Part shown: positions 35,480 through 44,022 of the stretch, piece after piece | Layout of the letters: each line of letters opens with the position of its first letter | How positions within the stretch are numbered: the stretch's first letter is position 1 | DNA from: JBMORL01 sp049322335 | Lineage (GTDB): Bacteria > Bacteroidota > Bacteroidia > Flavobacteriales_D > UBA2798 | Length of the DNA stretch: 46,723 nucleotides | Assembly (NCBI GenBank): GCA_049322335.1 | Contig: JBMORL010000128.1 | Location: 1 to 46,723, forward strand | Direction: 5' to 3' | The notes under the pieces: generated by a model | Told to the model about the DNA's origin: nothing | Seen by the model: the letters and a program-made list of their open reading frames with translations, nothing else | Databases searched by the model: none | Made by a program: the position numbers and the translations under genes

Positions 35480-36223
35480 ATGAAAAGAAAAATTACGGTT
35501 TTATTCTGCTGCCTGATATGTCATACCGGTTTTACCGGAAGTAATACAGATTCCACTTCATTTAAAAAAAATGAAGTTGGAATAGGAATAACTCCTGCCA
35601 TCGTAGTAACGTTTGGAGGAAGCCCGGGCTATGAATCGGTTTTTTCTTTCACATGGAGACGATTTACCGAAGAGAAATTTTCTTTGAGATGTATGCCATC
35701 CGTTACGTTTTTCAGGGATCTGTTATATTCAAGCGGAGATCTAATTGAAGATAATGATACGATGCGCATCATTGATTATCGTACAACCAATGAAAAGCCG
35801 CGTTATATGATAAAAGCCGGTTTTGAAAAATATTGGGGAAAACGAAAAGCAAAATGGTTTGTGGGTGTAGATGCGTTTTATTATTTCAAAAAAGAGAAAT
35901 ATAATCACACAAGATATTATTATCATCCCGATTCATCAACGCTGGCTTCGGGATATATAAATTATAAAGTTGATAGTTTGGATCATTTATATACACGTGA
36001 AACAAATCATCACGCATATGGGGTTTCCCCTTTTATCGGGTTGCGTGTGCCGGTTGCGAAACGGTGGTCGCTGATATTCCAGGGGTCATTTCTGTTTGGT
36101 TATTCGTTTGATAAAACCGACTATTATGAAAATCTTGTATTTACCCGAAAAGAAAATTCTCATGGATTTGTTTTCAGCATGAACGGACTGGTGTCTGACT
36201 TTTCTGTAAATTTTTTATTCTAA
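35480..36223 (+). CDS. Outer-membrane beta-barrel protein of unknown function
   Basis: 247 residues from the ATG at 35480; the frame could also start at a TTG at 35462. N-terminal signal (KITVLFCCLICHTGFTG). The rest is a series of aromatic-rich strands (VFSFTWRRF, WFVGVDAFYYF, WSLIFQGSFLFGYSF) ending in FSVNFLF, whose last Phe is the usual signal for insertion by the BAM machinery. AAGAAG precedes the ATG as a possible ribosome site. Its stop overlaps that of the convergent gene by 4 nt. Function unknown. Confidence 0.75.
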   Translation: MKRKITVLFCCLICHTGFTGSNTDSTSFKKNEVGIGITPAIVVTFGGSPGYESVFSFTWRRFTEEKFSLRCMPSVTFFRDLLYSSGDLIEDNDTMRIIDYRTTNEKPRYMIKAGFEKYWGKRKAKWFVGVDAFYYFKKEKYNHTRYYYHPDSSTLASGYINYKVDSLDHLYTRETNHHAYGVSPFIGLRVPVAKRWSLIFQGSFLFGYSFDKTDYYENLVFTRKENSHGFVFSMNGLVSDFSVNFLF

Positions 36224-37215
36224 AACCCCTGTTGCAGTTTTTTATATGCTTCGGTGGTTTCTGACTTCAGGTTAGAGATGATTGTTTTACAATCTGAAAT
36301 TTCATTTACGAGTTCCACACTTTTTCCTGCGCACCACAGGTTGTTATAGTTTCCGGGTTTTACAGCCTTTTCCAGTTTTTTCATTCCCTTTACCTGGATG
36401 AGCATTTTAAAATATTTTTTAGTGCGTTTGTTGCGCGACATCCAGCGTTCGAACCAGTTTTGTTTATAACCAATTTTTTTTGCGTAGGGAGTATTGATAA
36501 TAGTACAAGGAGTGCCGGATAATTTTTCGGTCAAAACAATATCATCCATTTCAGACTGCACAATAGCGTTTTTATATTCTTCACTTACCTGTGCTTCGGT
36601 GCTGGCAATAAACCGGGTACCCACCGAAACACCGGCCGCGCCCAGGGCCAGCATGGATAAAATGCCTTCGCCTGTAGCAATTCCTCCTGCGGCAATAACA
36701 GGAATACCCGGAAAATTTTTATGCAATGAAGGTACCAGTACCTGTAACGGATTGGGGCCGGCATGTCCGCCTGCTCCCTGCCCTACAGCAATAAAACCAT
36801 CACAACCCAGTTGGGCACACTTCTGCGCATGTTCGATGTTCGTTACATCACAAAATACTTTGGCTCCGTAAGCATGGGCTGTTTCAATTACCTGTTTTGG
36901 ATTTCCGAGCGAAGTAATATAAAACGGCACTTTTTTTTCAGCGCAAATTTTCAAATGTTTTTCGTAATAGATATTTGTTTTTTGCACGATAAGATTCACA
37001 CCGTATGTGCCGCCTTTGTTTTTTTTCATTTCTTCATTCAAACCATCCAGTAAGACAGAAAGTTCTTTTTCATCACGGAAATTAAGTGAGGGAAAAGCAC
37101 CTGCAATACCGTTTTGAATAGCAGAAACCATCATTGCTTTATTGCTCACCAGGAACATGGGCGCCATAATGACGGGAAAATCGATAGTAAGTAAACGGGT
37201 GAGGGCGGTTTTCAT
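36220..37215 (-). CDS. Nitronate monooxygenase family (NPD-like) flavoprotein
   Basis: 331 residues forming a TIM barrel that binds FMN. Motifs: DFPVIMAPMFLVSN at the start, VGQGAGGHAGPN (nitronate monooxygenase signature with His), VIAAGGIATGEGIL and GVSVGTRFIAS (phosphate binding). Such enzymes oxidise alkyl nitronates, but many family members have other or unknown substrates, so only the family is claimed. It has its own promoter box 11 nt before the ATG. It converges with the barrel protein gene. Confidence 0.88.
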   Translation of the reverse strand: MKTALTRLLTIDFPVIMAPMFLVSNKAMMVSAIQNGIAGAFPSLNFRDEKELSVLLDGLNEEMKKNKGGTYGVNLIVQKTNIYYEKHLKICAEKKVPFYITSLGNPKQVIETAHAYGAKVFCDVTNIEHAQKCAQLGCDGFIAVGQGAGGHAGPNPLQVLVPSLHKNFPGIPVIAAGGIATGEGILSMLALGAAGVSVGTRFIASTEAQVSEEYKNAIVQSEMDDIVLTEKLSGTPCTIINTPYAKKIGYKQNWFERWMSRNKRTKKYFKMLIQVKGMKKLEKAVKPGNYNNLWCAGKSVELVNEISDCKTIISNLKSETTEAYKKLQQGF

Positions 37216-37225
37216 AAATAATAAA

Positions 37226-37233
37226 CAAAGATA
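37226..37233 (-). promoter_or_regulatory. TAnnTTTG promoter box of the nitronate monooxygenase-like gene
   Basis: TATCTTTG on the minus strand, 10 nt before the ATG at 37215. Confidence 0.55.
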
Positions 37234-37262
37234 CGATTAATTAATTGATACATATTATGGTT

Positions 37263-38006
37263 TTACCTTTGATCAGAGCCTTCAGCGTCTTTATTTTCCT
37301 TGTATTGATATACCACCGTAATATTTTTTTCTTCTTCTGCAGTTGATTCTTTTTCCGTCAGTGCCTCTTCGTGATTTTTATTGATTACCGGGAAACTGGT
37401 TTCCACTTCTTCATCATTCCAGTCGTATTTTTCGCGCTGCATTCCGGTTTTGCGATAATACCAGGCGGCCATGAACCCTGCAATTCCGCCAAGAAGATGG
37501 CTTTGCCATGAAATACGGATATCATAGGGAAAAATCCCCCATATCATTCCGCCATAAAGAAAAGCCACGAGTAAAGTGAGTGCCATCAGGTGTTTATTTC
37601 TTCTTATCACACCGCTGTAGAATAAAAAAGAAGCGAGCCCGTAAACCACTCCGCTGGCACCGATATGATAATGATCGTCCTGTATCAGCCAGAGCCAGAA
37701 TCCACCGGCCAGCCAGATAAAGAGCAATACTTTCCATGCCACTTCCCTGTAAAAATAAAACAGGCACCAACCGAGAAAAAGCAATGGCATGCTGTTATTG
37801 ATGATGTGAGATATATCTTTTGCATCATGAATAAAAGGAGTAAAAATAATTCCGTACAAACCTTCTATAGTACGGGGCAAAATTCCGTAGCGGTAAAGTT
37901 CAAGATTTTGAGTGGTATCGAGATAATATGTCAACCAGCAAATAGCAGTAAGTAAAAACGGAATAACCAGTGCGCTAAAGATTTTTATGCGGTCGTTTTT
38001 ATCCAT
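37263..38006 (-). CDS. Rhomboid family intramembrane serine protease
   Basis: 247 residues with six likely membrane segments in the first 190. Catalytic residues are visible: Ser118 in HIGASGVVYG and His170 in SWQSHLLGGIAGF; an early SHIINNSMP segment matches the rhomboid L1/TM2 region. Rhomboids cut membrane proteins within the bilayer; substrate unknown. Unlike minimal bacterial rhomboids it has a charged, Glu/Lys-rich cytoplasmic C-terminal tail of about 60 residues (SFPVINKNHEEALTEKESTA). It is 54 nt downstream of the PP2C phosphatase gene on the same strand. Confidence 0.9.
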   Translation of the reverse strand: MDKNDRIKIFSALVIPFLLTAICWLTYYLDTTQNLELYRYGILPRTIEGLYGIIFTPFIHDAKDISHIINNSMPLLFLGWCLFYFYREVAWKVLLFIWLAGGFWLWLIQDDHYHIGASGVVYGLASFLFYSGVIRRNKHLMALTLLVAFLYGGMIWGIFPYDIRISWQSHLLGGIAGFMAAWYYRKTGMQREKYDWNDEEVETSFPVINKNHEEALTEKESTAEEEKNITVVYQYKENKDAEGSDQR

Positions 38007-38060
38007 GTTTATTCCCTGTCAAATAAAATGCCCCAAAATAAAACTGACAAAGCGTCACCG

Positions 38061-40277
38061 TTACAGGCGAAAACCGATTATGGTAATGTCATCATTTTGT
38101 TCCAGGTTACCTTTCCATGCCAGAATGGCTTCTTTTAGTTTTTCTTTTTGTTCATTCATCGGTAACGATCCGAATGCTGTTATCCACTCTCTGAGTTTTT
38201 TCTGTTTTAATTTTTTACCCTGCTCACCGCCAAACTGGTCGGCAAATCCATCGGTGAAAACATAAATGGTATCTCCTTTATTTAGCTGAATTTCGTGCGT
38301 GGTAAACGGTTTACGGTTATCATAACGTCCAATGGGTTGCTTGTCTGGTTTGATTTCTTTGAGGCAAAAGACATGAGGGATGAGGGATGAGGTAAATTCA
38401 GGATTTGAAGATTTATTACTTGTCACCTGTCCCATGTCCCCTTGTTCCTTTTGTACTATCCACAACGGGTTATTGGCACCGGCCCATTGAAATATAAGAT
38501 TGTTGGGTTCGTCATTTAATTTCAAATTTCCAACATCAAATCTCAAACTACATAAAGATATATCCATTCCATCTTTCACATCGCTTTCACTTTTCTCGAA
38601 AGTGCTGATGACAAGATCGGTTACTTTATCGAGTATTTTCCCGGGGTCGGTGAGATTAAATTCTTTTACTGCACGATTTAATGCATTGCTGCATACCACG
38701 CTTACCATTGCACCGGGAACACCATGGCCGGTGCAATCGGCTGCAGCTATAAAAATATGACTGTGTGTTTTTTCAAAAAAATAAAAATCTCCGGCAACAA
38801 TATCTTTTGGCATATACAAAACAAAAGATTCGGAGAAGGCTGATTTTATATCCGACAAACGGGGCAGAATAGCTTCCTGCAATCGTTTGGCGTAATTGAT
38901 GCTATCTGTAATTTCTTTATTCTTTTCTTCTACCAGTTCTTTCTGGTGGTGAATGATTTTATTTTTTTCTCCGAGGGCAATATTCGAACGTTGTTTATTT
39001 TTATAGCCGCGATACAATACCACCGCAAAAACAGCAAATAAAGACAATCCGCCCAATGCCAAGTAAATATAATTTTTTTGCTGTCTTATTTCTCCATCGT
39101 GTTTTACCTTCATTTCTTCTTCATTTTTTACTGTTTGAAGGCTGTCTGTCATTTTTTCCATTCTGAATTCGTGCTGCATAGACTTTTTTACAATCTGGTC
39201 ACGGGCATCCACCATATTCAGGCTATCTTTTAAAAACATCAGTCGTTCATGGTGTTTAAGTGCAGTTTCAAAGTTTTTCATATGCCGGTTGGAAAAATAA
39301 AGAAGTTCGTGAGCAAACAAACTTCGTCCGGGCATTTCACTTTTGTCACAAATAGCCAGGGCCTCTTCAGCACAAATCCTTGCCTCGTTATATTTTCCTG
39401 CATCAATAAGTATTCTTGCTTTATTGGTTAGAGAATAAGTAAGCGCCCATTCATTTCCGGCATTTCTGTCTGCTATTTCTGCTTTATCTATATAATACAA
39501 TGCCGAATCGATCATTCCTATGTCTTTAAATACCATAGCTATATTCTGGTATGAGCTTCCGAGGTTATTGATTTCATTATTCTGAATCCTCATACGAAGA
39601 GCAATCTGGTGATATTCCATTGCTTTTTCGAACTTTTTCATTCTCCTGTAGATGATTCCAATATTGGTATAGGAAGCATCCTGGGATTTTACCGATCCCA
39701 TTTTTTTCTCAATCTCAACACATTTAAAAGCATAGTCGAGAGCTTTTTCATGGTCACCGGTGGTTTCGTAAAGATTGCTGATATTTCCCAGCGCATATGC
39801 CTTTCCCTCGAGTGCTTTCCGGTATTTTTCAGTGTTTTTCTCACTGAGCAGAATTTGTTCATTAATATGCAGCGATTTCAGCTGGTATTCGATAGCCGTG
39901 GCATTATCTCCGAGGTCTTCATAAATATTACCGATATTTCCATAACTATCAGCAATTCCCTGCATATCTTTTAACTTATAATAATAACCCATTGATTTAT
40001 GAAACATCTCGAGTGAAAGAAAATGCCGGGTATGATCCTGGTGATACCATCCCCAATACCTGCAGACCATTCCCAGTTTACGAAGATCAGCTTCCTTTTC
40101 GGCAATGGAAGTAGCTTCTTCAAGGTATTGTAACGCCTTTAATGTATCATTGAATTCGAATTCAGTGAATTTCTGCATACAGATTTCAAATCTTGATGAG
40201 TCACCGGAAGCAGAAAACAGATCCGGAACGAAAAACAAAAAGAAAATTAAAATGATATAATATCTGTAGTTTGCCAT
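38061..40277 (-). CDS. TPR-sensor PP2C/SpoIIE-type phosphatase
   Basis: 738 residues. Signal peptide (residues 1-25), TPR array (about 45-370) with repeats such as YGNIGNIYEDLGDNATAIEY and YTNIGIIYRRMKKFEKAMEY, one membrane helix (about 402-424), a short coiled coil, then a PP2C/SpoIIE domain (about 470-738). Metal-binding and catalytic motifs are intact: PKDIVAGDFYFF, AAADCTGHGVPGAM, KDGMDISLC, YVFTDGFADQFGG and DDITIIGFRL. Periplasmic TPR sensing plus a cytosolic Ser/Thr phosphatase is a Bacteroidota signalling layout; the target is unknown. Two stretches in the phosphatase domain (about residues 578-594 and 610-638) look like extra insertions. The gene follows rimO by 33 nt. Confidence 0.88.
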   Translation of the reverse strand: MANYRYYIILIFFLFFVPDLFSASGDSSRFEICMQKFTEFEFNDTLKALQYLEEATSIAEKEADLRKLGMVCRYWGWYHQDHTRHFLSLEMFHKSMGYYYKLKDMQGIADSYGNIGNIYEDLGDNATAIEYQLKSLHINEQILLSEKNTEKYRKALEGKAYALGNISNLYETTGDHEKALDYAFKCVEIEKKMGSVKSQDASYTNIGIIYRRMKKFEKAMEYHQIALRMRIQNNEINNLGSSYQNIAMVFKDIGMIDSALYYIDKAEIADRNAGNEWALTYSLTNKARILIDAGKYNEARICAEEALAICDKSEMPGRSLFAHELLYFSNRHMKNFETALKHHERLMFLKDSLNMVDARDQIVKKSMQHEFRMEKMTDSLQTVKNEEEMKVKHDGEIRQQKNYIYLALGGLSLFAVFAVVLYRGYKNKQRSNIALGEKNKIIHHQKELVEEKNKEITDSINYAKRLQEAILPRLSDIKSAFSESFVLYMPKDIVAGDFYFFEKTHSHIFIAAADCTGHGVPGAMVSVVCSNALNRAVKEFNLTDPGKILDKVTDLVISTFEKSESDVKDGMDISLCSLRFDVGNLKLNDEPNNLIFQWAGANNPLWIVQKEQGDMGQVTSNKSSNPEFTSSLIPHVFCLKEIKPDKQPIGRYDNRKPFTTHEIQLNKGDTIYVFTDGFADQFGGEQGKKLKQKKLREWITAFGSLPMNEQKEKLKEAILAWKGNLEQNDDITIIGFRL

Positions 40278-40310
40278 AGAAATTATGGCTACAATGTAAA
40301 TAAAAGAATT

Positions 40311-41624
40311 TTAACGGGCAAGCGTGCCGTGCAGATCAAAATCCCCGGCCGATTGAATGGTAACGTGTGAAAAATCACCGATACGAACGTAATTTTCTTT
40401 GGCGGAAACAATCACTTCGTTATCTACCTCGGGTGAATCAAATTCTGTTCGCCCGATGAAATGACTGCCTTCCTTGCGATCGAATAAAACTTTATAGGTT
40501 TTTCCCACCTTCAGCTGATTAAGCCGGGCAGAAATACCCTGCTGAAGTTCCATTATATTGTTTGCCCTTTCTCTTTTTACTTCATCAGGCACATCATCAT
40601 TCAAAGAAAAAGCATGCGTATTATCTTCATGCGAATAGGTGAAAGCTCCTAACCTGTCAAAACGGGTTTCTTCTATCCATTGCAGCATTTCTTCGTGTTC
40701 TTTTTCTGTTTCACCCGGATAACCGGTAATTAACGTGGTGCGGATTGCTATTCCGGGAACTTTTTCGCGAATGGTTTGAATAAGCTGATTCGTTTTTTCT
40801 TTCGTAGTTCCCCTGCGCATGCTCTTCAGCATTTTATCAGATATATGTTGCAACGGAATATCCAGGTATTTGCAGATATTGTTTTTTTCATTCATTACTT
40901 TCAGCACATCTTCGGGAAATCCATGCGGAAAAGCATAATGTAAACGGATCCACTCTATTCCATTCACATCCGAAAGCCGTGACAATAATTCGGCCAGTTT
41001 TCTTTCTTTATATAAGTCCAGTCCATAATACGTTGAATCCTGCGCAATAATGAGTAATTCCTTTGTACCTTGTTTAGCGAGATTTTTTGCGTTTTCCACC
41101 AATTCTTCCATGGGAGTGGAAATATGTTTTCCTCTCATCAGCGGAATAGCACAAAAGGAACAGGGCCGGTCGCAACCTTCAGAAATTTTGAAATACGCAT
41201 AGTGAACAGGAGTAGTAAGCAGCCTTTCTCCGATTAGCTCGTGTTTATAATCTGCTTTTAATGTTTTTAATAACCGTGGAAGATCACGCGTTCCGAAATA
41301 AGCATCTACATCAGGAATTTCTTTTTCCAGTTCGGGTTTATAGCGTTCGCTCAGGCAACCGGTAACATACACTTTCTCCACATATCCTTTCTTTTTGGCA
41401 TCAGCAAACTGAAGAATAGTATTGATGCTTTCCTGTTTTGCATTTTCAATAAAACCACAGGTGTTGATAATGACAATAGAAGCATCATCCTTTTCACTTT
41501 CATGTTCTACTTCAAATTTATTGGCCCGCAACTGGTTCATCAATACTTCCGAGTCGAATATATTTTTAGAACAGCCGAGAGTAACAACGTTGACCTTATT
41601 CTTTTTAAGTGTTTTGGTTTTCAT
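40311..41624 (-). CDS. rimO: Ribosomal protein S12 methylthiotransferase RimO
   Basis: 437 residues, full length. RimO adds a methylthio group to the beta-carbon of an Asp of ribosomal protein S12, using SAM and two iron-sulfur clusters. Seen: the N-terminal UPF0004 domain with Cys in VTLGCSKNIFDSE and INTCGFI, the radical SAM Cys triad in SEGCDRPCSFCAIPLMRG, LDIPLQHISDKMLKSMRRG, and a C-terminal TRAM domain (VLFDRKEGSHFIGRTEFDSPE). LGCSKNIFDSE and MRRG-type motifs fit RimO better than MiaB. It diverges from uvrB across a 380-nt region full of repeats. Confidence 0.95.
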   Translation of the reverse strand: MKTKTLKKNKVNVVTLGCSKNIFDSEVLMNQLRANKFEVEHESEKDDASIVIINTCGFIENAKQESINTILQFADAKKKGYVEKVYVTGCLSERYKPELEKEIPDVDAYFGTRDLPRLLKTLKADYKHELIGERLLTTPVHYAYFKISEGCDRPCSFCAIPLMRGKHISTPMEELVENAKNLAKQGTKELLIIAQDSTYYGLDLYKERKLAELLSRLSDVNGIEWIRLHYAFPHGFPEDVLKVMNEKNNICKYLDIPLQHISDKMLKSMRRGTTKEKTNQLIQTIREKVPGIAIRTTLITGYPGETEKEHEEMLQWIEETRFDRLGAFTYSHEDNTHAFSLNDDVPDEVKRERANNIMELQQGISARLNQLKVGKTYKVLFDRKEGSHFIGRTEFDSPEVDNEVIVSAKENYVRIGDFSHVTIQSAGDFDLHGTLAR

Positions 41625-41629
41625 TTTGG

Positions 41630-41637
41630 CAAAGGTA
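41630..41637 (-). promoter_or_regulatory. TAnnTTTG promoter box of rimO
   Basis: TACCTTTG on the minus strand, 5 nt before the rimO ATG, implying a very short or absent leader. Confidence 0.55.
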
Positions 41638-41667
41638 GGAATAAAGAGGGAAGTTGGAAAGTTGAAC

Positions 41668-41685
41668 CCTGATGCTGCGATCAGG
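41668..41685. repeat. Short palindrome CCTGAT-GCTGCG-ATCAGG
   Basis: Perfect 6-bp arms around GCTGCG. It is the same plan as the 14995-15014 element (CCCGAT-GCTCCG-ATCGGG), with compensating changes, which suggests a repeat family. Confidence 0.6.
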
Positions 41686-41742
41686 ACAGGAGTTGAGGCC
41701 GGGGGCGAGTCGCGTTCTGTTTGTGAAACAATGCGCTGGGAA

Positions 41743-41952
41743 ATAATGTCACCCCTCCAGGGTTCTTATGACTCTCACCCTGGTTTGAGATTAAAATAAT
41801 GTCACTCCTTCGGAGTTTTTTTTTCAAATACAACCAATTATTTAGAATTACGCATGAGCAAAACCCTAAACAATTAAGAACTCCGAAGGAGTGACATTAT
41901 TTTAACCCGAAGTCAAAACACATGGTATAGAACCCTGAAGGGGTGACATTAT
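41743..41952. repeat. Mirror-symmetric array of four ATAATGTCAC palindromic units
   Basis: Two direct units (A at 41743-41766, B at 41796-41817) face two inverted units (C at 41879-41900, D at 41929-41952). B and C are exact inverted copies; the match extends to 27 bp. A and D match with one mismatch. Each unit has the form ATAATGTCAC followed by a short hairpin (for example ACTCC-TTCG-GAGT). It occupies most of the rimO-uvrB gap. Confidence 0.85.
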
Positions 41953-41990
41953 AGGTTCCTCCTGCCTCCCCTGCTTTCACAGCTTTTGTT

Positions 41991-41998
41991 TATCTTCG
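41991..41998 (+). promoter_or_regulatory. Promoter box of uvrB (TATCTTCG variant)
   Basis: TATCTTCG is one base off TAnnTTTG, five bases before the uvrB ATG at 42003, preceded by TTTTG about 10 nt upstream. Confidence 0.35.
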
Positions 41999-42002
41999 CA
42001 TA

Positions 42003-44021
42003 ATGGATTTCAAAATCATATCCGACTTTTCTCCTACGGGCGATCAGCCACAGGCTATACAACAGCTTTCGGATGGGTTGAAACGCGGAGATAAATTCCA
42101 GACATTGCTGGGAGTTACCGGATCGGGAAAAACGTTTACGATTGCCAACGTGATTGAAAAAATTCAGAAACCTACTCTCATTTTATCACACAACAAAACC
42201 CTGGCTGCGCAATTATACAGCGAGTTTAAGCAGTTTTTTCCACAAAATGCAGTGGAATATTTTGTTTCGTATTACGATTATTACCAACCCGAAGCGTATT
42301 TGCCGGTAACGGATACTTACATTGAAAAAGACCTTGCTGTAAATGATGAAATTGAAAAGCTCCGGTTAAGCACAACTTCGTCTTTACTTTCGGGAAGAAG
42401 GGATGTGGTAGTGGTGTCGTCTGTTTCGTGCATTTATGGAATTGGAAATCCGGCTGAGTTCAGCAAAGGGATGATCACGATCAACAAAGGACAAACCATC
42501 AGCCGCAACCAGTTTTTGTATAAGCTGGTGGAAATTTTGTATTCGAGAACGGAGAATGAACCTGAACGGGGAACATTCAGGGTGAAAGGAGACACCATTG
42601 ATATTTTTCTGGCTTATGCCGATCACGGTGTGCGCGTGGTATTCTGGGGAGATGAAATTGAATCGATAGACACCATTGATGCTATTCATTATAAAAAACT
42701 GGAATCGTTTGAATCGTTTAATATTTTTCCTGCTAATATTTTTGTTACCAGTAAAGATGTTATTAAAACAGCAGAGTTTGAGATCAGGGAAGATATGCAG
42801 AAGCAGGTAGATTATTTTCGGGAAACCGGAAAACACCTTGAAGCCAAACGACTGGAAGAAAGGGTGAATTTTGACCTGGAAATGATCCGGGAATTGGGTT
42901 ACTGTAATGGAATAGAAAATTATTCCCGCTATTTCGACCGCAGGCCGTCAGGAGCGCGTCCGTTTTGCCTGTTGGATTATTTTCCGAAAGATTTTTTAAT
43001 GGTAATTGATGAAAGCCACGTATCTCTTCCGCAAATAAGAGGTATGTATGGTGGCGATCGTTCGCGAAAAGTGAACCTTGTGGAATATGGATTTCGCTTA
43101 CCGGCTGCACTGGATAACCGTCCGCTGCAGTTTGAAGAATTTGAATCACTGCTGAAACAGGTAATTTATGTAAGTGCAACACCTGCAGAATACGAATTGA
43201 AAAAATCAGAAGGCGTTGTAGTGGAACAATTAATCCGTCCTACAGGATTACTTGACCCCCTGATTGAAGTTCGTCCCAGTGAAAACCAGATTGACGACCT
43301 CCTGGAAGAAATTACCAAAGTGGCGGAAAAGGATGAACGTGTGCTGGTTACCACCCTTACCAAACGAATGGCCGAAGAACTGGCAAAGTATTTGGATAAG
43401 GTGGAAATAAGATGCCGTTATATACACAGCGATGTGGATACATTGGAAAGAGTAGAAATATTACGCGACCTGCGATTAGGTTTGTTTGACGTGTTGATAG
43501 GCGTGAACCTGTTGCGCGAAGGATTGGATCTTCCTGAAGTTTCGCTGGTAGCTATCCTGGATGCGGATAAAGAAGGTTTTTTGCGTTCAGAACGGGCGTT
43601 GGTGCAAACTGTTGGAAGAGCAGCAAGAAACATAAATGGAAGAGTGATTATGTATGCCGATAAAATGACCGATTCGATGCAAAAAACCATTGATGAAACC
43701 AACCGCAGGAGAGCAAAGCAAATGGAATATAACCTGGAAAATAATATCACACCGAAACAGATTGTAAAATCAACCGATTCGCCACTTGTGTTACAGGGAG
43801 ATAAAAAAACAAACAGGAAAAAATCCTACGCGTATACTGAAGACGTTATAGGACTGGCGGCCGACCCCGTGTACAATTACCTGAGCAAGGACGAATTACT
43901 GGAACACATTGAAAAAATAAAAAAAGCCATGGAAGCCGAGGCAAAATCGGAAAACTTTATGGAAGCAGCACGTCTTCGTGACGACCTGTATAAAATGATG
44001 GATATTTTAAAAACCAAATAA
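42003..44021 (+). CDS. uvrB: Excinuclease ABC subunit UvrB
   Basis: 672 residues, full length. UvrB is the damage-verifying helicase of nucleotide excision repair, loaded by UvrA and nicked by UvrC partners. Motifs: LLGVTGSGKTFTIANVI (P-loop), VSYYDYYQPEAYLP (beta-hairpin), LMVIDESHVSLPQIRGMY (DEAD-like box), YVSATPAEYEL, LREGLDLPEVSLVAILDADKEGFLR and QTVGRAARN; the C-terminal UVR motif (about 635-670) binds UvrC. The small lipoprotein gene follows one base after the stop. Confidence 0.98.
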   Translation: MDFKIISDFSPTGDQPQAIQQLSDGLKRGDKFQTLLGVTGSGKTFTIANVIEKIQKPTLILSHNKTLAAQLYSEFKQFFPQNAVEYFVSYYDYYQPEAYLPVTDTYIEKDLAVNDEIEKLRLSTTSSLLSGRRDVVVVSSVSCIYGIGNPAEFSKGMITINKGQTISRNQFLYKLVEILYSRTENEPERGTFRVKGDTIDIFLAYADHGVRVVFWGDEIESIDTIDAIHYKKLESFESFNIFPANIFVTSKDVIKTAEFEIREDMQKQVDYFRETGKHLEAKRLEERVNFDLEMIRELGYCNGIENYSRYFDRRPSGARPFCLLDYFPKDFLMVIDESHVSLPQIRGMYGGDRSRKVNLVEYGFRLPAALDNRPLQFEEFESLLKQVIYVSATPAEYELKKSEGVVVEQLIRPTGLLDPLIEVRPSENQIDDLLEEITKVAEKDERVLVTTLTKRMAEELAKYLDKVEIRCRYIHSDVDTLERVEILRDLRLGLFDVLIGVNLLREGLDLPEVSLVAILDADKEGFLRSERALVQTVGRAARNINGRVIMYADKMTDSMQKTIDETNRRRAKQMEYNLENNITPKQIVKSTDSPLVLQGDKKTNRKKSYAYTEDVIGLAADPVYNYLSKDELLEHIEKIKKAMEAEAKSENFMEAARLRDDLYKMMDILKTK

Positions 44022-44022
44022 T

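Noticed and set aside
36220..36223. Overlap of the barrel protein and nitronate monooxygenase-like genes as a possible fusion
   Set aside because: The genes are convergent; a 4-nt overlap of stop codons is normal.
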